64,000 bases of DNA from Candidatus Hydrothermarchaeum profundi (lineage in GTDB: Archaea; Hydrothermarchaeota; Hydrothermarchaeia; Hydrothermarchaeales; Hydrothermarchaeaceae), in contig MTMF02000009.1 of NCBI GenBank assembly GCA_002011125.2, positions 1,828,989 through 1,892,988 of the forward strand, written 5' to 3'. The position numbers were made by a program, and so were the translations under genes. The notes below the pieces were generated by a model, which saw nothing but the letters and a program-made list of their open reading frames with translations, did not search any database and was not told where the DNA came from. Numbering within the stretch: position 1 is the stretch's first letter; each line of letters begins with the position of its first letter. Below are positions 52,422 to 60,571 of this stretch, in pieces.

Positions 52422-53141
52422 ATGCTTAAACCTGAAACAAAAGAAATAGCAAAGAAGTATATTAGGAGGCTCATTATAAAACTTGGAGTATCGCTGGCCA
52501 ATCCAGGATATCAGCGAGATAAGATTGTTCCCTTGAATGATATAACACTATCAGACGATATCGAGATAGATAGAACAATCGAGAAAATTATACAGGCCCC
52601 GGAACTTCCCTTAGAGGATAACATCACCGTTTTAGGCAGAAAGAAGAAGAAACAAGATATCGTGCTAATGTTAGATAGGAGCTTTTCTATGAAGGGGATC
52701 AAAACCGTCTTGTCAGCTATAACTGCCTCTGCGATTTCTTTACATTTTAAGGGGAATGTATCTGTCCTATTTTTTAACGATAAATCAAAATTCATTAAAA
52801 AAAGAAACCAAAAGATGGTTTTAGATTCTATAGTAGATAAGATTCTCGATTTAGATGTAGAAGGAGGAACAAATATAAGGAAAGCCCTTGAAATGGGCCT
52901 ACAAGAAATATCATCCTCAGACAAAAAAAGAGGACTACTTCTTACAGATGGTAACTGGACGGTAGGAGCTAATCCCTTAAGTGTGGCACAGAAGTATGAT
53001 AAGCTAGACGTAATCTGCTTCCCACCAGCTAATAGTGAGAAATCCAAGCTTTTAGCATTAAAAGGAAACGGAACCCTAGAATATGTTGAAAGGGAAGAGG
53101 ATATTTTCAGAGCAATATTAAGCTGCCTACGGCTAAACTAG
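52422..53141 (+). CDS. VWA-domain protein (MoxR partner)
   Basis: 239 aa from the first ATG. VWA fold with MIDAS-like residues D-R-S-F-S (LMLDRSFSM), GGTN and LLLTDGN (a later Asp). The same frame is open upstream to 52212 and reads like protein (DIEKEFEKSPYHLAKYF), overlapping the moxR stop, but has no ATG, GTG or TTG. The real N-terminus may therefore start at a rare codon or by frameshift from moxR. Ends in UAG. Confidence 0.85.
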   Translation: MLKPETKEIAKKYIRRLIIKLGVSLANPGYQRDKIVPLNDITLSDDIEIDRTIEKIIQAPELPLEDNITVLGRKKKKQDIVLMLDRSFSMKGIKTVLSAITASAISLHFKGNVSVLFFNDKSKFIKKRNQKMVLDSIVDKILDLDVEGGTNIRKALEMGLQEISSSDKKRGLLLTDGNWTVGANPLSVAQKYDKLDVICFPPANSEKSKLLALKGNGTLEYVEREEDIFRAILSCLRLN

Positions 53142-53722
53142 TTTTTCATATTATATCCGATGAGCAGAGTACCGTCCTTGCTTTTCTCGCAACCCAGTAA
53201 ACGCTTCAAGTATTCATCAGAAGGTGTACAAGGGCTACCTGATACTATATCTTCAAGCTCTTCAAATTCCTGGAGCTCTGGAAAAGGAAGAGGCGGCATA
53301 AGAAAATAAGGCTTTCCTTTTGGAAGTTTATTCTTATACAGTACAAAGTCAGGACCCATAAAAATAACATCTTTCCTTTTTTTCATTTCTTCCAGCTTTT
53401 TGGATCCAACCCATTCTCCAAGAATCTCCCCATCTTCGTCAACCATTACCACCCACGGGCGGGAGGGTTCCCTAAATGTTTTATCAAATAATATCACCCA
53501 TGTCTCGTCCCTTGATAAAGCCTCGAAAGTACCCTCGTTTAAAAAGTCCATCATGCCTTGTACCGCCCCTCTCTCCTGTGCTTTCTTCTCAAGCCTCAAA
53601 ATCTCCTCTTTTTCATCCTGGGTAAGAAGTCTTACATCCAGTACTCCTTTAAGGTTCCTAAGCCTAAACATTATCCTTTCGTGGAGGTCTTTTGTTACTC
53701 CACTAGTACTAGGCCGTTCCAT
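53138..53722 (-). CDS. Hypothetical protein next to DUF2284 gene
   Basis: 194 aa, soluble, predicted mixed alpha/beta, with a Trp-rich stretch (RPWVVMVDEDGEILGEW). A Cys pair (SGSPCTPS, LLGCEKS) is near the end. AGGAG precedes the ATG. It overlaps the DUF2284 gene by 28 bases, so both form an operon beside ramA. No family recognised. Ends in UAG. Confidence 0.75.
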   Translation of the reverse strand: MERPSTSGVTKDLHERIMFRLRNLKGVLDVRLLTQDEKEEILRLEKKAQERGAVQGMMDFLNEGTFEALSRDETWVILFDKTFREPSRPWVVMVDEDGEILGEWVGSKKLEEMKKRKDVIFMGPDFVLYKNKLPKGKPYFLMPPLPFPELQEFEELEDIVSGSPCTPSDEYLKRLLGCEKSKDGTLLIGYNMKN

Positions 53723-54291
53723 CTTACATTCTCCTGCGAAGATAATCCTAATGGCATGCCTATGTTTTTACAGGTCCTATAAACATCTATCCCTACACCT
53801 TCTAACGAGGGTCTGGCCTTAAAAGGTTGATGACATAACTCCCCTTTTTTAGGGTCAGCGCACTCCTCGCAAAGCTTACAATTACCGCCAATCAGTCCCG
53901 TAGCAAGATAGTAGCCCAGCTTAAAAGCTTCTCTTTCGACTGCATTAACTATCTCATGCAACTTAAGCTCATACTTCTCATAAACCTCTTTCTCAAGTTT
54001 ATCCACAAGATTTTTAGAAATAGGCTCATTTGACTTATCTAAAGAATCAACGTTCTCCATCTCAAGCTGAATGAATATTGCCTTTTTATACTTTGATAAA
54101 ATCTTCCTAAATTCATCAAATGGTATGGAATTAGGAGGACAGAAATAATATCTATTATATCCATCGCATGGGGGTACCTGACACTTTAATAAAACCCGCC
54201 TATCCATTACTATCGATCCCACATCAATAATCTTCGCCCTAGTAGCCCCTTCCCTTAGACTAACCTCTACGAGCTTCTCAAGCTTATTCAT
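53695..54291 (-). CDS. DUF2284 Cys-rich metal-binding protein
   Basis: 198 aa. Cysteines cluster as CQVPPCDGYNRYYFCPPNS (residues 41-59) and GGNCKLCEECADPKKGELC, suitable for an Fe-S cluster or other metal site. ATG at 54291 has GGTGGG five bases before it; the frame is open 27 codons further but those read as a leader-like artefact. DUF2284 genes often accompany corrinoid methyltransferases and their reductases; divergent to ramA here. Function not established. Confidence 0.88.
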   Translation of the reverse strand: MNKLEKLVEVSLREGATRAKIIDVGSIVMDRRVLLKCQVPPCDGYNRYYFCPPNSIPFDEFRKILSKYKKAIFIQLEMENVDSLDKSNEPISKNLVDKLEKEVYEKYELKLHEIVNAVEREAFKLGYYLATGLIGGNCKLCEECADPKKGELCHQPFKARPSLEGVGIDVYRTCKNIGMPLGLSSQENVRWNGLVLVE

Positions 54292-54410
54292 TGAATCCCA
54301 CCTAAATATTATTTTCCGAGTCCTACTACTCAGATAAACATTAACAAGCCTAAAAAAATTTTCTAGAAACAATTTTATTTTTCGAAGGCAATATTCGATG
54401 CTGATAGTTT

Positions 54411-56042
54411 ATGAAGAGGTACGGGATTGCTTTGGATATGGGCACTAGCGGTTTCCGCGCCCAAGCGATAGATTTGGATGAGGGGGAAATAATCTCAACA
54501 TCAATTACTCTGCGACATCCTATACCCGGAGCTAACGTTATGGACCATGTGACTTTCGCAATAGACGTTGGAACTGATATAACCCACGACCTAATAGTAA
54601 TGACAGTAAACAAGCTAATAACAACCCTAAAAATTGACCCGACAAGAGTAGAAAGACTAGCGGTATGTGGTAATCCCTTTCAGCTTTCACTTTTCCAAAA
54701 ACTTGAGATACGAGACCTAGCATACGCGGGGGAATCTAAATTAAAGGCTTTAGGAGTAAAACCGCCTAAAAGAGATGCGACCATAATGGATGCCGAAACT
54801 ATTGGACTCAATATAAACCCTGAGGCAAATGTGCTTATACCCCCAGCGGTAAAACATGAAATAGGAGCAGATGCCTTAGCAATGATGCTAAAAACAGATT
54901 TCCTCGAAAATTCGCCAAGTATAGTCACAGACTACGGAACTAATGCAGAAATGGCGCTAAATGTAGATGGCCAGATATATTCAGGATCTGCTGCCGCAGG
55001 TCCTGCCCTAGAGGGACAACAAATTAAGGAGGGCATGCTAGCTGCTCCAGGTGCTATATCTGATGTAGATCCTGAAGACTCAAAATGGCGTTGCTCCGTT
55101 TTAAGTAAAGAGCTAATGGCTGAAGAGGGAGACCTAATAGATCCCCGCACTGGAGAAATATTTAAAAAAGGGGTCATGCACGGCAAAGTAAAAGGAATAA
55201 CCGGTACTGGCGTTATAGCTGCTATCGCTAGAGGACTACAAGAAGGGTTGGTTGTACCACCAAAGATTAAGACTCCAGACAATAAGGTCCACCTTCAAGA
55301 TGGTATTACGATAACTGAGGATGACATAGTCGAGGCTGGAAAAGCTATAGGAGCTATTAGAGCAGGCCATATGACGTTGATAAATGAAGCTGGAATAAGT
55401 ATGGAGGAAGTTGAAACAGCCTATATGGCTGGCGCCTTAGGAACGTATGTAGATGCAATTAAAGCTCAGAAAGTAGGCCTAGTGCCATCTACGTGCAAAA
55501 ACCTAGTGCAAGTCGGAAACACCTCTCTTTCACTAGCGAGGGATCTGATTTTTGAACCTGAAAAGCTTGAAGAACTCCAAGATTACGCAAACAAGTTAAG
55601 GGCAAAACATGTTATGTTCGCGATATCAAATACCTTCAGAAACATCTTCGTTATAGAGCTTTCTCTTTGGACTGAAGGAATGCCCTTCAGCATGTATAAT
55701 GACATGTTAAAGATGTATAAATTACCGCCAATACCTATGAAGAATGTCAATGCAAAAGTGAATAAAATTGTTCAGAGAGATATTCCAATACTGGGTAAAT
55801 ATGGAATCACCGTTGTTGAAGATGTAGGTATAATTCTTTCAACTAGAGTATCAGAGTGCATTTACTGTAAAAAATGTATTAGAGAATGTCCTGAGGAGGC
55901 AATAGAGATAATAGAAAAAGATGGTAAGCGAATAGCATTAATAAGATCTGATAAGTGCAATGGAACAGCGTGTCGAAGGTGCGAGATAATTTGTCCTAAA
56001 AATACCCTTAAGCTAAGAGAACTAAAGATAAATACAACCTAA
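54411..56042 (+). CDS. ramA: Corrinoid activation protein RamA-like (ATP-dependent)
   Basis: 543 aa. N-terminal ASKHA-type ATPase part (IALDMGTSGFRAQAID; VTDYGTNAEMALN) and two C-terminal [4Fe-4S] sites (CIYCKKCIRECP and CNGTACRRCEIICP). In Methanosarcina RamA reduces inactive Co(II) methylamine corrinoid proteins to Co(I) with ATP. Its location between the mtb and mtm loci fits. It runs convergent to mtmB with a shared 67-base gap. Confidence 0.94.
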   Translation: MKRYGIALDMGTSGFRAQAIDLDEGEIISTSITLRHPIPGANVMDHVTFAIDVGTDITHDLIVMTVNKLITTLKIDPTRVERLAVCGNPFQLSLFQKLEIRDLAYAGESKLKALGVKPPKRDATIMDAETIGLNINPEANVLIPPAVKHEIGADALAMMLKTDFLENSPSIVTDYGTNAEMALNVDGQIYSGSAAAGPALEGQQIKEGMLAAPGAISDVDPEDSKWRCSVLSKELMAEEGDLIDPRTGEIFKKGVMHGKVKGITGTGVIAAIARGLQEGLVVPPKIKTPDNKVHLQDGITITEDDIVEAGKAIGAIRAGHMTLINEAGISMEEVETAYMAGALGTYVDAIKAQKVGLVPSTCKNLVQVGNTSLSLARDLIFEPEKLEELQDYANKLRAKHVMFAISNTFRNIFVIELSLWTEGMPFSMYNDMLKMYKLPPIPMKNVNAKVNKIVQRDIPILGKYGITVVEDVGIILSTRVSECIYCKKCIRECPEEAIEIIEKDGKRIALIRSDKCNGTACRRCEIICPKNTLKLRELKINTT

Positions 56043-56052
56043 ACACTTCTTC

Positions 56053-56089
56053 AAAGAAAAAATAAAAAATAAGGGGAGAAATCCTCCCC
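56053..56089 (-). terminator. Intrinsic-type terminator after mtmB
   Basis: On the minus strand GGGGAG-GATTT-CTCCCC (56089-56073) is followed by an 18-base T-rich tract (TTATTTTTTATTTTTTC). It lies about 20 bases after the mtmB stop and separates it from convergent ramA. Confidence 0.8.
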
Positions 56090-56109
56090 AAAGAGTATAT
56101 TCTTTACCT

Positions 56110-57489
56110 CTACTTGATGTCAACGCCGAGTTCCCGTAGAGTGTTCACGGCCTTATCATACACCTGCAGGTGCTCCTCAGTAGGAACAACCTTAACCACG
56201 TCATAACACTCCTGGAACCTCTTACCCTTAGGCGCCGTCTTATAGTCACTCTCGTACTTCTTAATCAAATTATCCAAGATCACGTTAACCTCACTGATAT
56301 CCATGCCAGCCACAGCAATAGCCGCCTCACCCATAATCCGGGCCTCCATACCAGTCGTATAATCCAACGCAACGCCCTTAGCACTAGCACTACCACTAAC
56401 AAGCTCACGGCCACTAGCAGTGTCAGTAATAGCCTGAGCAGCCGTCTCCAACAAACACATCTCAGTACACGGACCCGCCAACGGATAATACTGGTTCGAA
56501 GTCAACAAATGAGTATTCTCATCAATAGCCCTAGCCGTATGCCCAGCCACCTGCAGGGTCTCACGCGCAGTAGTGATACCCCACCTGATATGGATAGGCC
56601 CATCCAAGTGATAACTCCCATTCAACAAGGTGAAGCTCGTCAAATGAGTAGCCACGTTACAGATCGAGGTCTCCTCGACCCCGCCAGCATAGCCACCAAA
56701 GATAGGCATCTGCTCCACCATAATAATATCACCATTCTGAACCCAACCAGCAATCATATGCAGGCCACCATTATCAATCTTAAGCTCATTCAACTGACTG
56801 ATCTCATGGCTATCACAAGGCCTCAAGCCACCCAGGAGATCCCCGGCAAGACGCCCCGCACTCGTCAAGGGCGTCTCTGGGCCCTAAACCGCCATATAGG
56901 GTCTCCCAGCCTTACGACAAGCCTCACGGATATAATACAACTCAAACAGAGTAGCCTTAATCTCCCAAGGACTACCGCTAGTAGCCTCATTACCCTCAAT
57001 AGTAGCCAACACACCATTCACAATAGTATCCACCGTAGGCTCCTGAGCATAACTCTGAAACATCGGGATAAAAATATCCTCACTAACAGGAGCACCCGTA
57101 GGACCGCCCTGAATAACAGGCTTAAAACCAGGATTACCACGACGCTGCGCCATATCCACTGCGTCCTGATACTCGCCCAACACGAGCTTCCTAGGCGCCT
57201 TCTTAATAGACTCAAGAACCTCGTCCTCAGAGACCCTGATAACCCTTCCGGTGTCAATATTATAGATCCCAGTCTCCACCAACATCTCCAAGCCGGCCTG
57301 GAACAAGTTATCAATCAGCTCACTGTCCGTAGGAATAATCTCACCCGAAAACTTGATGTTATACTTCTCCTTCATCTTAGCAGCATTCTGCGGGATAATC
57401 TTATAATCCCAGTCACGCTCACTAACCTTCTCCCCACTAATCGACCTATTATAGGTCTCATACACATCTAAAGGCCTACCAACCGCCAA
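56110..57489 (-). CDS. mtmB: Monomethylamine methyltransferase with pyrrolysine (UAG at codon 202)
   Basis: 459 aa including pyrrolysine. An in-frame UAG (minus strand, 56884-56886) joins the halves: ...RKAGRPYMAV-[UAG]-GPETPLTSAGRLAG. Methanosarcina MtmB has Pyl at exactly 202 in the same context, and DSHEISQLNELKID, DEQMP-like VEQMPIFGGYAGG and AGPCTEMCLLE follow as expected. It moves methyl from monomethylamine to MtmC. The start is TTG at 57489 behind GGAGGTGA. A 7-bp hairpin follows the UAG. The normal stop is also UAG, with UAA two codons on. Conventional calling would split it into 201 and 252 aa pieces. Confidence 0.97.
56850..56875 (-). promoter_or_regulatory. PYLIS-like hairpin after the mtmB UAG
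   Basis: Eight bases beyond the UAG on the mRNA, GACGCCC pairs with GGGCGTC over a 12-base loop. The position matches the proposed PYLIS stem of Methanosarcina mtmB, which may help pyrrolysine insertion. The sequence differs but the pairing is perfect. Confidence 0.6.
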
Positions 57490-57524
57490 AACAACTCACC
57501 TCCAACAATAAACAATTATTATCC

Positions 57525-58169
57525 TTAGTCGCCAACAAGCTCCTTCGCAATCCTCACAGCCTCAGCACCATTCGGACAATAAGCGTCACCGCCAATCTCA
57601 TCCACCCACTCCTGGTTAACAGGCGCACCGCCAAACAACGTCTTCACCTTATCCCGGATCCCAGCCTCCTTCAAAGCCTTAACAATCTCCCTCTGACCAG
57701 GACGCGTAGTAGTCATAAGAGCACTAGCACCAACGATATCAGCATTAACCTCCTTAGCGGTCTCAACGAACTTATCGATAGGAGCATCCCGGCCAATATC
57801 AATCACATCAAAGCCAGCGCCCTGAAGCATAGCAGCAACAACGTTCTTACCGATCTCATGGATATCCCCCTCAACAGTACCGATAACCACTACCTTACCC
57901 ATCTTCTCCCCAGACTCCATGATCTTAGGCTTCAAGACCTCAAGACCCGCCTGCATAGCCTCCGCAGCCATCAAGATCTGAGGCAAAAAGATCTTGGCCT
58001 CATCAAAAAGGTCGCTGATAGTCATCATACCCCTACCCAAGCCGTCATTAATAGCCTCAAAAGGCTCAATGCCCGCCTCCAACGCCTCCTTAGCCGCAGA
58101 GCTAGCCAAGTCAGCATCATAGGTCTCCACGGCTTTCTTCAACTTATCAAGAATCTCCTGCTTAAACAA
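57525..58169 (-). CDS. mtmC: Monomethylamine corrinoid protein
   Basis: 214 aa, homologous to MtbC. Corrinoid motif GDIHEIGKN with the cobalt-ligand His, GASALMTTT, and FGGAPV. Its codon use is rich in G and T third bases, unlike mtbC. The start is TTG at 58169 with GGGGGTGA upstream. It sits 35 bases before mtmB in one operon and carries the methyl group from MtmB onward. Confidence 0.94.
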   Translation of the reverse strand: MFKQEILDKLKKAVETYDADLASSAAKEALEAGIEPFEAINDGLGRGMMTISDLFDEAKIFLPQILMAAEAMQAGLEVLKPKIMESGEKMGKVVVIGTVEGDIHEIGKNVVAAMLQGAGFDVIDIGRDAPIDKFVETAKEVNADIVGASALMTTTRPGQREIVKALKEAGIRDKVKTLFGGAPVNQEWVDEIGGDAYCPNGAEAVRIAKELVGD

Positions 58170-58245
58170 GCCAAATCACCCCCGAATCCAAAAAACCTTT
58201 TTCTTAATTTATTATATGTTCTTATGGTTTAAATGTTACGGTTCC

Positions 58246-58260
58246 AAAAAAATAAAAAAA
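58246..58260 (-). terminator. T-tract terminator after the Amt operon
   Basis: On the minus strand the stop of the small membrane gene is followed by TTCCTTTTTTTATTTTTTTT, a poly-U type archaeal terminator, placed before the mtmC promoter. It suggests that mtmCB has its own promoter (TATA-like ACATATAATAAATT near 58200-58220). Confidence 0.55.
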
Positions 58261-58275
58261 AGGAAGAAAGGGAAA

Positions 58276-58542
58276 TCACTCGGATTTCTCGGTTGCTTTT
58301 TTGAGTTCTTCTATGAAGCCCTCATAACCAGGCAACGTCCCTTCTTCCAGCCATTTATCCACAGCTTCTTCGTATTCCTGGTTTTCCATTTTAATCTGCC
58401 AGTAGTGCCACCAGATCCAGAGTAGTGTTGAGATTGCTACGAAGAGTTTTGTCAAACCCCACAGAGGCGATACAACCTCCATGTTCTCTGCACCAGTCCA
58501 GTCTGTTACTCCTGTTGCAATTAACAGCATTATGCTTACCAT
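58276..58542 (-). CDS. Small membrane protein co-transcribed with Amt transporter
   Basis: 88 aa. An N-terminal segment and one strong helix (about 30-48, with WIWWHYW) precede an acidic helical tail (NQEYEEAVDKWLEEG). It overlaps the end of the transporter gene by seven bases, so it may be an accessory subunit. No named family. Confidence 0.75.
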   Translation of the reverse strand: MVSIMLLIATGVTDWTGAENMEVVSPLWGLTKLFVAISTLLWIWWHYWQIKMENQEYEEAVDKWLEEGTLPGYEGFIEELKKATEKSE

Positions 58543-60140
58543 CTCAACTCACCTCGTTCCTCAAACTCTTTTTGTAGCCTTATAGCATCCTTTATTAAGT
58601 CCTCTGGACTCGGCACTCCGAGGTAATCTTTTCTACCAGTGTCTTTACTGTACGCATTGATATTCAATAGTAGGTTTCTCCCAGGCTTAGAACCCTGCTT
58701 AGCTTTTAATAGGATTCTATGAGCCTCGATTCCCTGGACCTTATCGATCTCCGAGAAGTCCTCTGGCCTGTATGGTGGGAAATACGGGTACATTTCACCG
58801 ACTGCTGGAGAAGCTATATCAAGTCCTGCAAGCTCTACTAGCGGTGGAACTCTGAGTAATCCTAGCTTCTTGAATATCCAGCTAGCACCAAAGCCGAAGA
58901 GGAATGCCCAACCTGCTTCCCAAACTGCAAGCATGAAATTACCCCAAGGCGTGGTTACCCCTTGTAGTTCGTCGAAACCAAGAGGACCTCCTCCGGCAGG
59001 ATATCCCCAAAGCAATATGCCTGCATATATAAGTCCTAGTACTCCCGAATAGCCGTGGACAGCACACGCTCCTACTGCGTCGTCGATCTTGAATCTCTTT
59101 TCTACCCAGTAGTGTAGCTTATATATTATTGGAATGGTTATGAACCCTAGGAGAAACGCTTGCATCGGGTGATAAAGATCGTTTCCTGCCGAGGCTGCGA
59201 TGACTCCAGCAAGCCCTCCTGAAAAAATCCAGAAGGGATTCCCTTTGCTCGCGAAGAATCCTCCCATGAAACCTCCGGTTAGAGACAATAAGAAGTTGGT
59301 CCCAATAGCAGAATTACTTGTTGGATTACCATATATGTTAACCGTTCCCCAATAGGACATCTCCATTGTCGGATCCCATGCTAGGGCTGTCGGTATGTTG
59401 CAAGCAAAATAGAATCCCCAGAACCCTGTATATATAAGGAACAATCCTATACATGTCAACCACTGGTTGTGGAGAGGGACATCCCTTGGATTTCCCTTTT
59501 CATCGAATCTTCCAATTCTAGGTCCCAAGTTTATTAGAACTCCAAGAGTATACCATCCCGCAATAGTGTGGATAATGCCACTAGCGTATGCATCGTGAGA
59601 GCCAAAGTATTTTACAGTCCATCCCCAGGGAGACCACGCCTGAGATGCTAGCCAGATCCATACAAAGGACCCTAGGAATACTGACATTAACAAAAATGCT
59701 CCTACTCTGCACCTTTCAATAACCGCACCAGAAAGGATTGAGCCCTCTGTCAGAGAAAAGAGCAGGAACGCTGCCCAGAATGCTAACATAAAGTGGTCCT
59801 GCATATGCGTTGTCATCAATGGACTCCACGGAGCATAATCGGCTGGATCAACTATCTCTGGATATTGCCCTGGTATCAGGAAAGTGGACCAATGAGGACC
59901 TGAGAATGCTGCATACACCCACCATCCGAAGATATAGAACGTGAAGATGATGAGTGGGAACAGCATTGCATTTTTCATCAGCGTATGACCAACGTTCTTC
60001 CTTCTAGACACCCCGACTTCGTATGTACAGAATCCTACGTGTATCAGGAACATGACTATCACTGTCACCCAGTAATACCACTCCTGATACAGATACGCTA
60101 ACTGCCATATTCTTTCAGCTAGCGGATACGGTTCTACCAT
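58536..60140 (-). CDS. Amt/Mep/Rh-family transporter, probable methylammonium permease
   Basis: 534 aa with about 11 helices, longer than normal Amt (~400-450) because of an extended C-terminal tail (about 430-534). Family features are present but sparse: HTIAGWYTLG (His in the pore region), GSILSGAVIERC, and a second pore His in ACAVHGYSG. Its placement directly before mtmCB argues for methylammonium, a known Amt substrate, rather than only ammonium. ATG at 60140 has AGGAGGTG six bases upstream; an open frame starts three codons earlier. A short UAG-ending leader overlaps this start. Confidence 0.88.
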   Translation of the reverse strand: MVEPYPLAERIWQLAYLYQEWYYWVTVIVMFLIHVGFCTYEVGVSRRKNVGHTLMKNAMLFPLIIFTFYIFGWWVYAAFSGPHWSTFLIPGQYPEIVDPADYAPWSPLMTTHMQDHFMLAFWAAFLLFSLTEGSILSGAVIERCRVGAFLLMSVFLGSFVWIWLASQAWSPWGWTVKYFGSHDAYASGIIHTIAGWYTLGVLINLGPRIGRFDEKGNPRDVPLHNQWLTCIGLFLIYTGFWGFYFACNIPTALAWDPTMEMSYWGTVNIYGNPTSNSAIGTNFLLSLTGGFMGGFFASKGNPFWIFSGGLAGVIAASAGNDLYHPMQAFLLGFITIPIIYKLHYWVEKRFKIDDAVGACAVHGYSGVLGLIYAGILLWGYPAGGGPLGFDELQGVTTPWGNFMLAVWEAGWAFLFGFGASWIFKKLGLLRVPPLVELAGLDIASPAVGEMYPYFPPYRPEDFSEIDKVQGIEAHRILLKAKQGSKPGRNLLLNINAYSKDTGRKDYLGVPSPEDLIKDAIRLQKEFEERGELRW

Positions 60141-60193
60141 AGAATACACCTCCTAATCGTTTCCTCCCCCCTTAGGTACTTCCCTTCTATCAC
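60134..60193 (-). CDS. Putative 19-aa leader peptide ending in UAG, overlapping the Amt start
   Basis: GTG at 60193 has a perfect AGGAGG seven bases before it (60206-60201). It encodes MIEGKYLRGEETIRRCILW and ends with UAG at 60136-60134, inside the first codons of the transporter gene (ATGGTAG). The same frame has further UAGs four and eleven codons on, then UGA. If UAG were read as pyrrolysine, ribosomes would run on into the transporter gene, which could tie transporter output to pyrrolysine supply. Confidence 0.4.
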   Translation of the reverse strand: MIEGKYLRGEETIRRCILW

Positions 60194-60571
60194 TTAAGCA
60201 CCTCCTACTAACCTCTTTGGACTAGGCAAGTTGGGGTTTAGTGGGTTATGTTATTTAAAATTTTCTATTTTGAATTGTAGTGAATATGATTCTTTTTCTT
60301 AAGAAATGTATTAATTAATGCTATTATCAAGTTAAAATACTTTATAAAATCTGAAAATTAAAAATAAATAACAATATGATATTGTTAGCTAAAATAATTC
60401 TTATTTAATCTTTAAAATATTCCCTTAGAAGGTAATGTAACGAAAATTAAAATATCCCATAACATCACGCACCAGCTTCTTATTTTCAGCTTACTTTAGT
60501 AGTGTAAGCAAAAAGTTTTTATGATGACTCATAGAATCATGGGAAGTTAGAAAATAGAATACTGTGATATC
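60194..60571. other. AT-rich divergent promoter region
   Basis: No gene is seen. The region holds the leader SD and a probable TATA box for the Amt operon on the minus strand (TTTTAAATAACA near 60250-60262), and on the plus side AT-rich runs and a possible box before the DUF4013 gene (TAAGCAAAAAGTTTTTATGA, 60506-60525). The long spacing suggests regulator binding sites, none of which I can name. Confidence 0.5.

Noticed and set aside
56110-56868. Separate 252-aa gene after the first half of mtmB
   Set aside because: The first six codons between UAG and this ATG (GPETPL) match MtmB, so it is the C-terminal half of the pyrrolysine protein.
56170-57471. 433-codon open frame opposite mtmB
   Set aside because: It is an antisense shadow caused by the G/T-rich codon style of mtmB and mtmC; no recognisable protein features.
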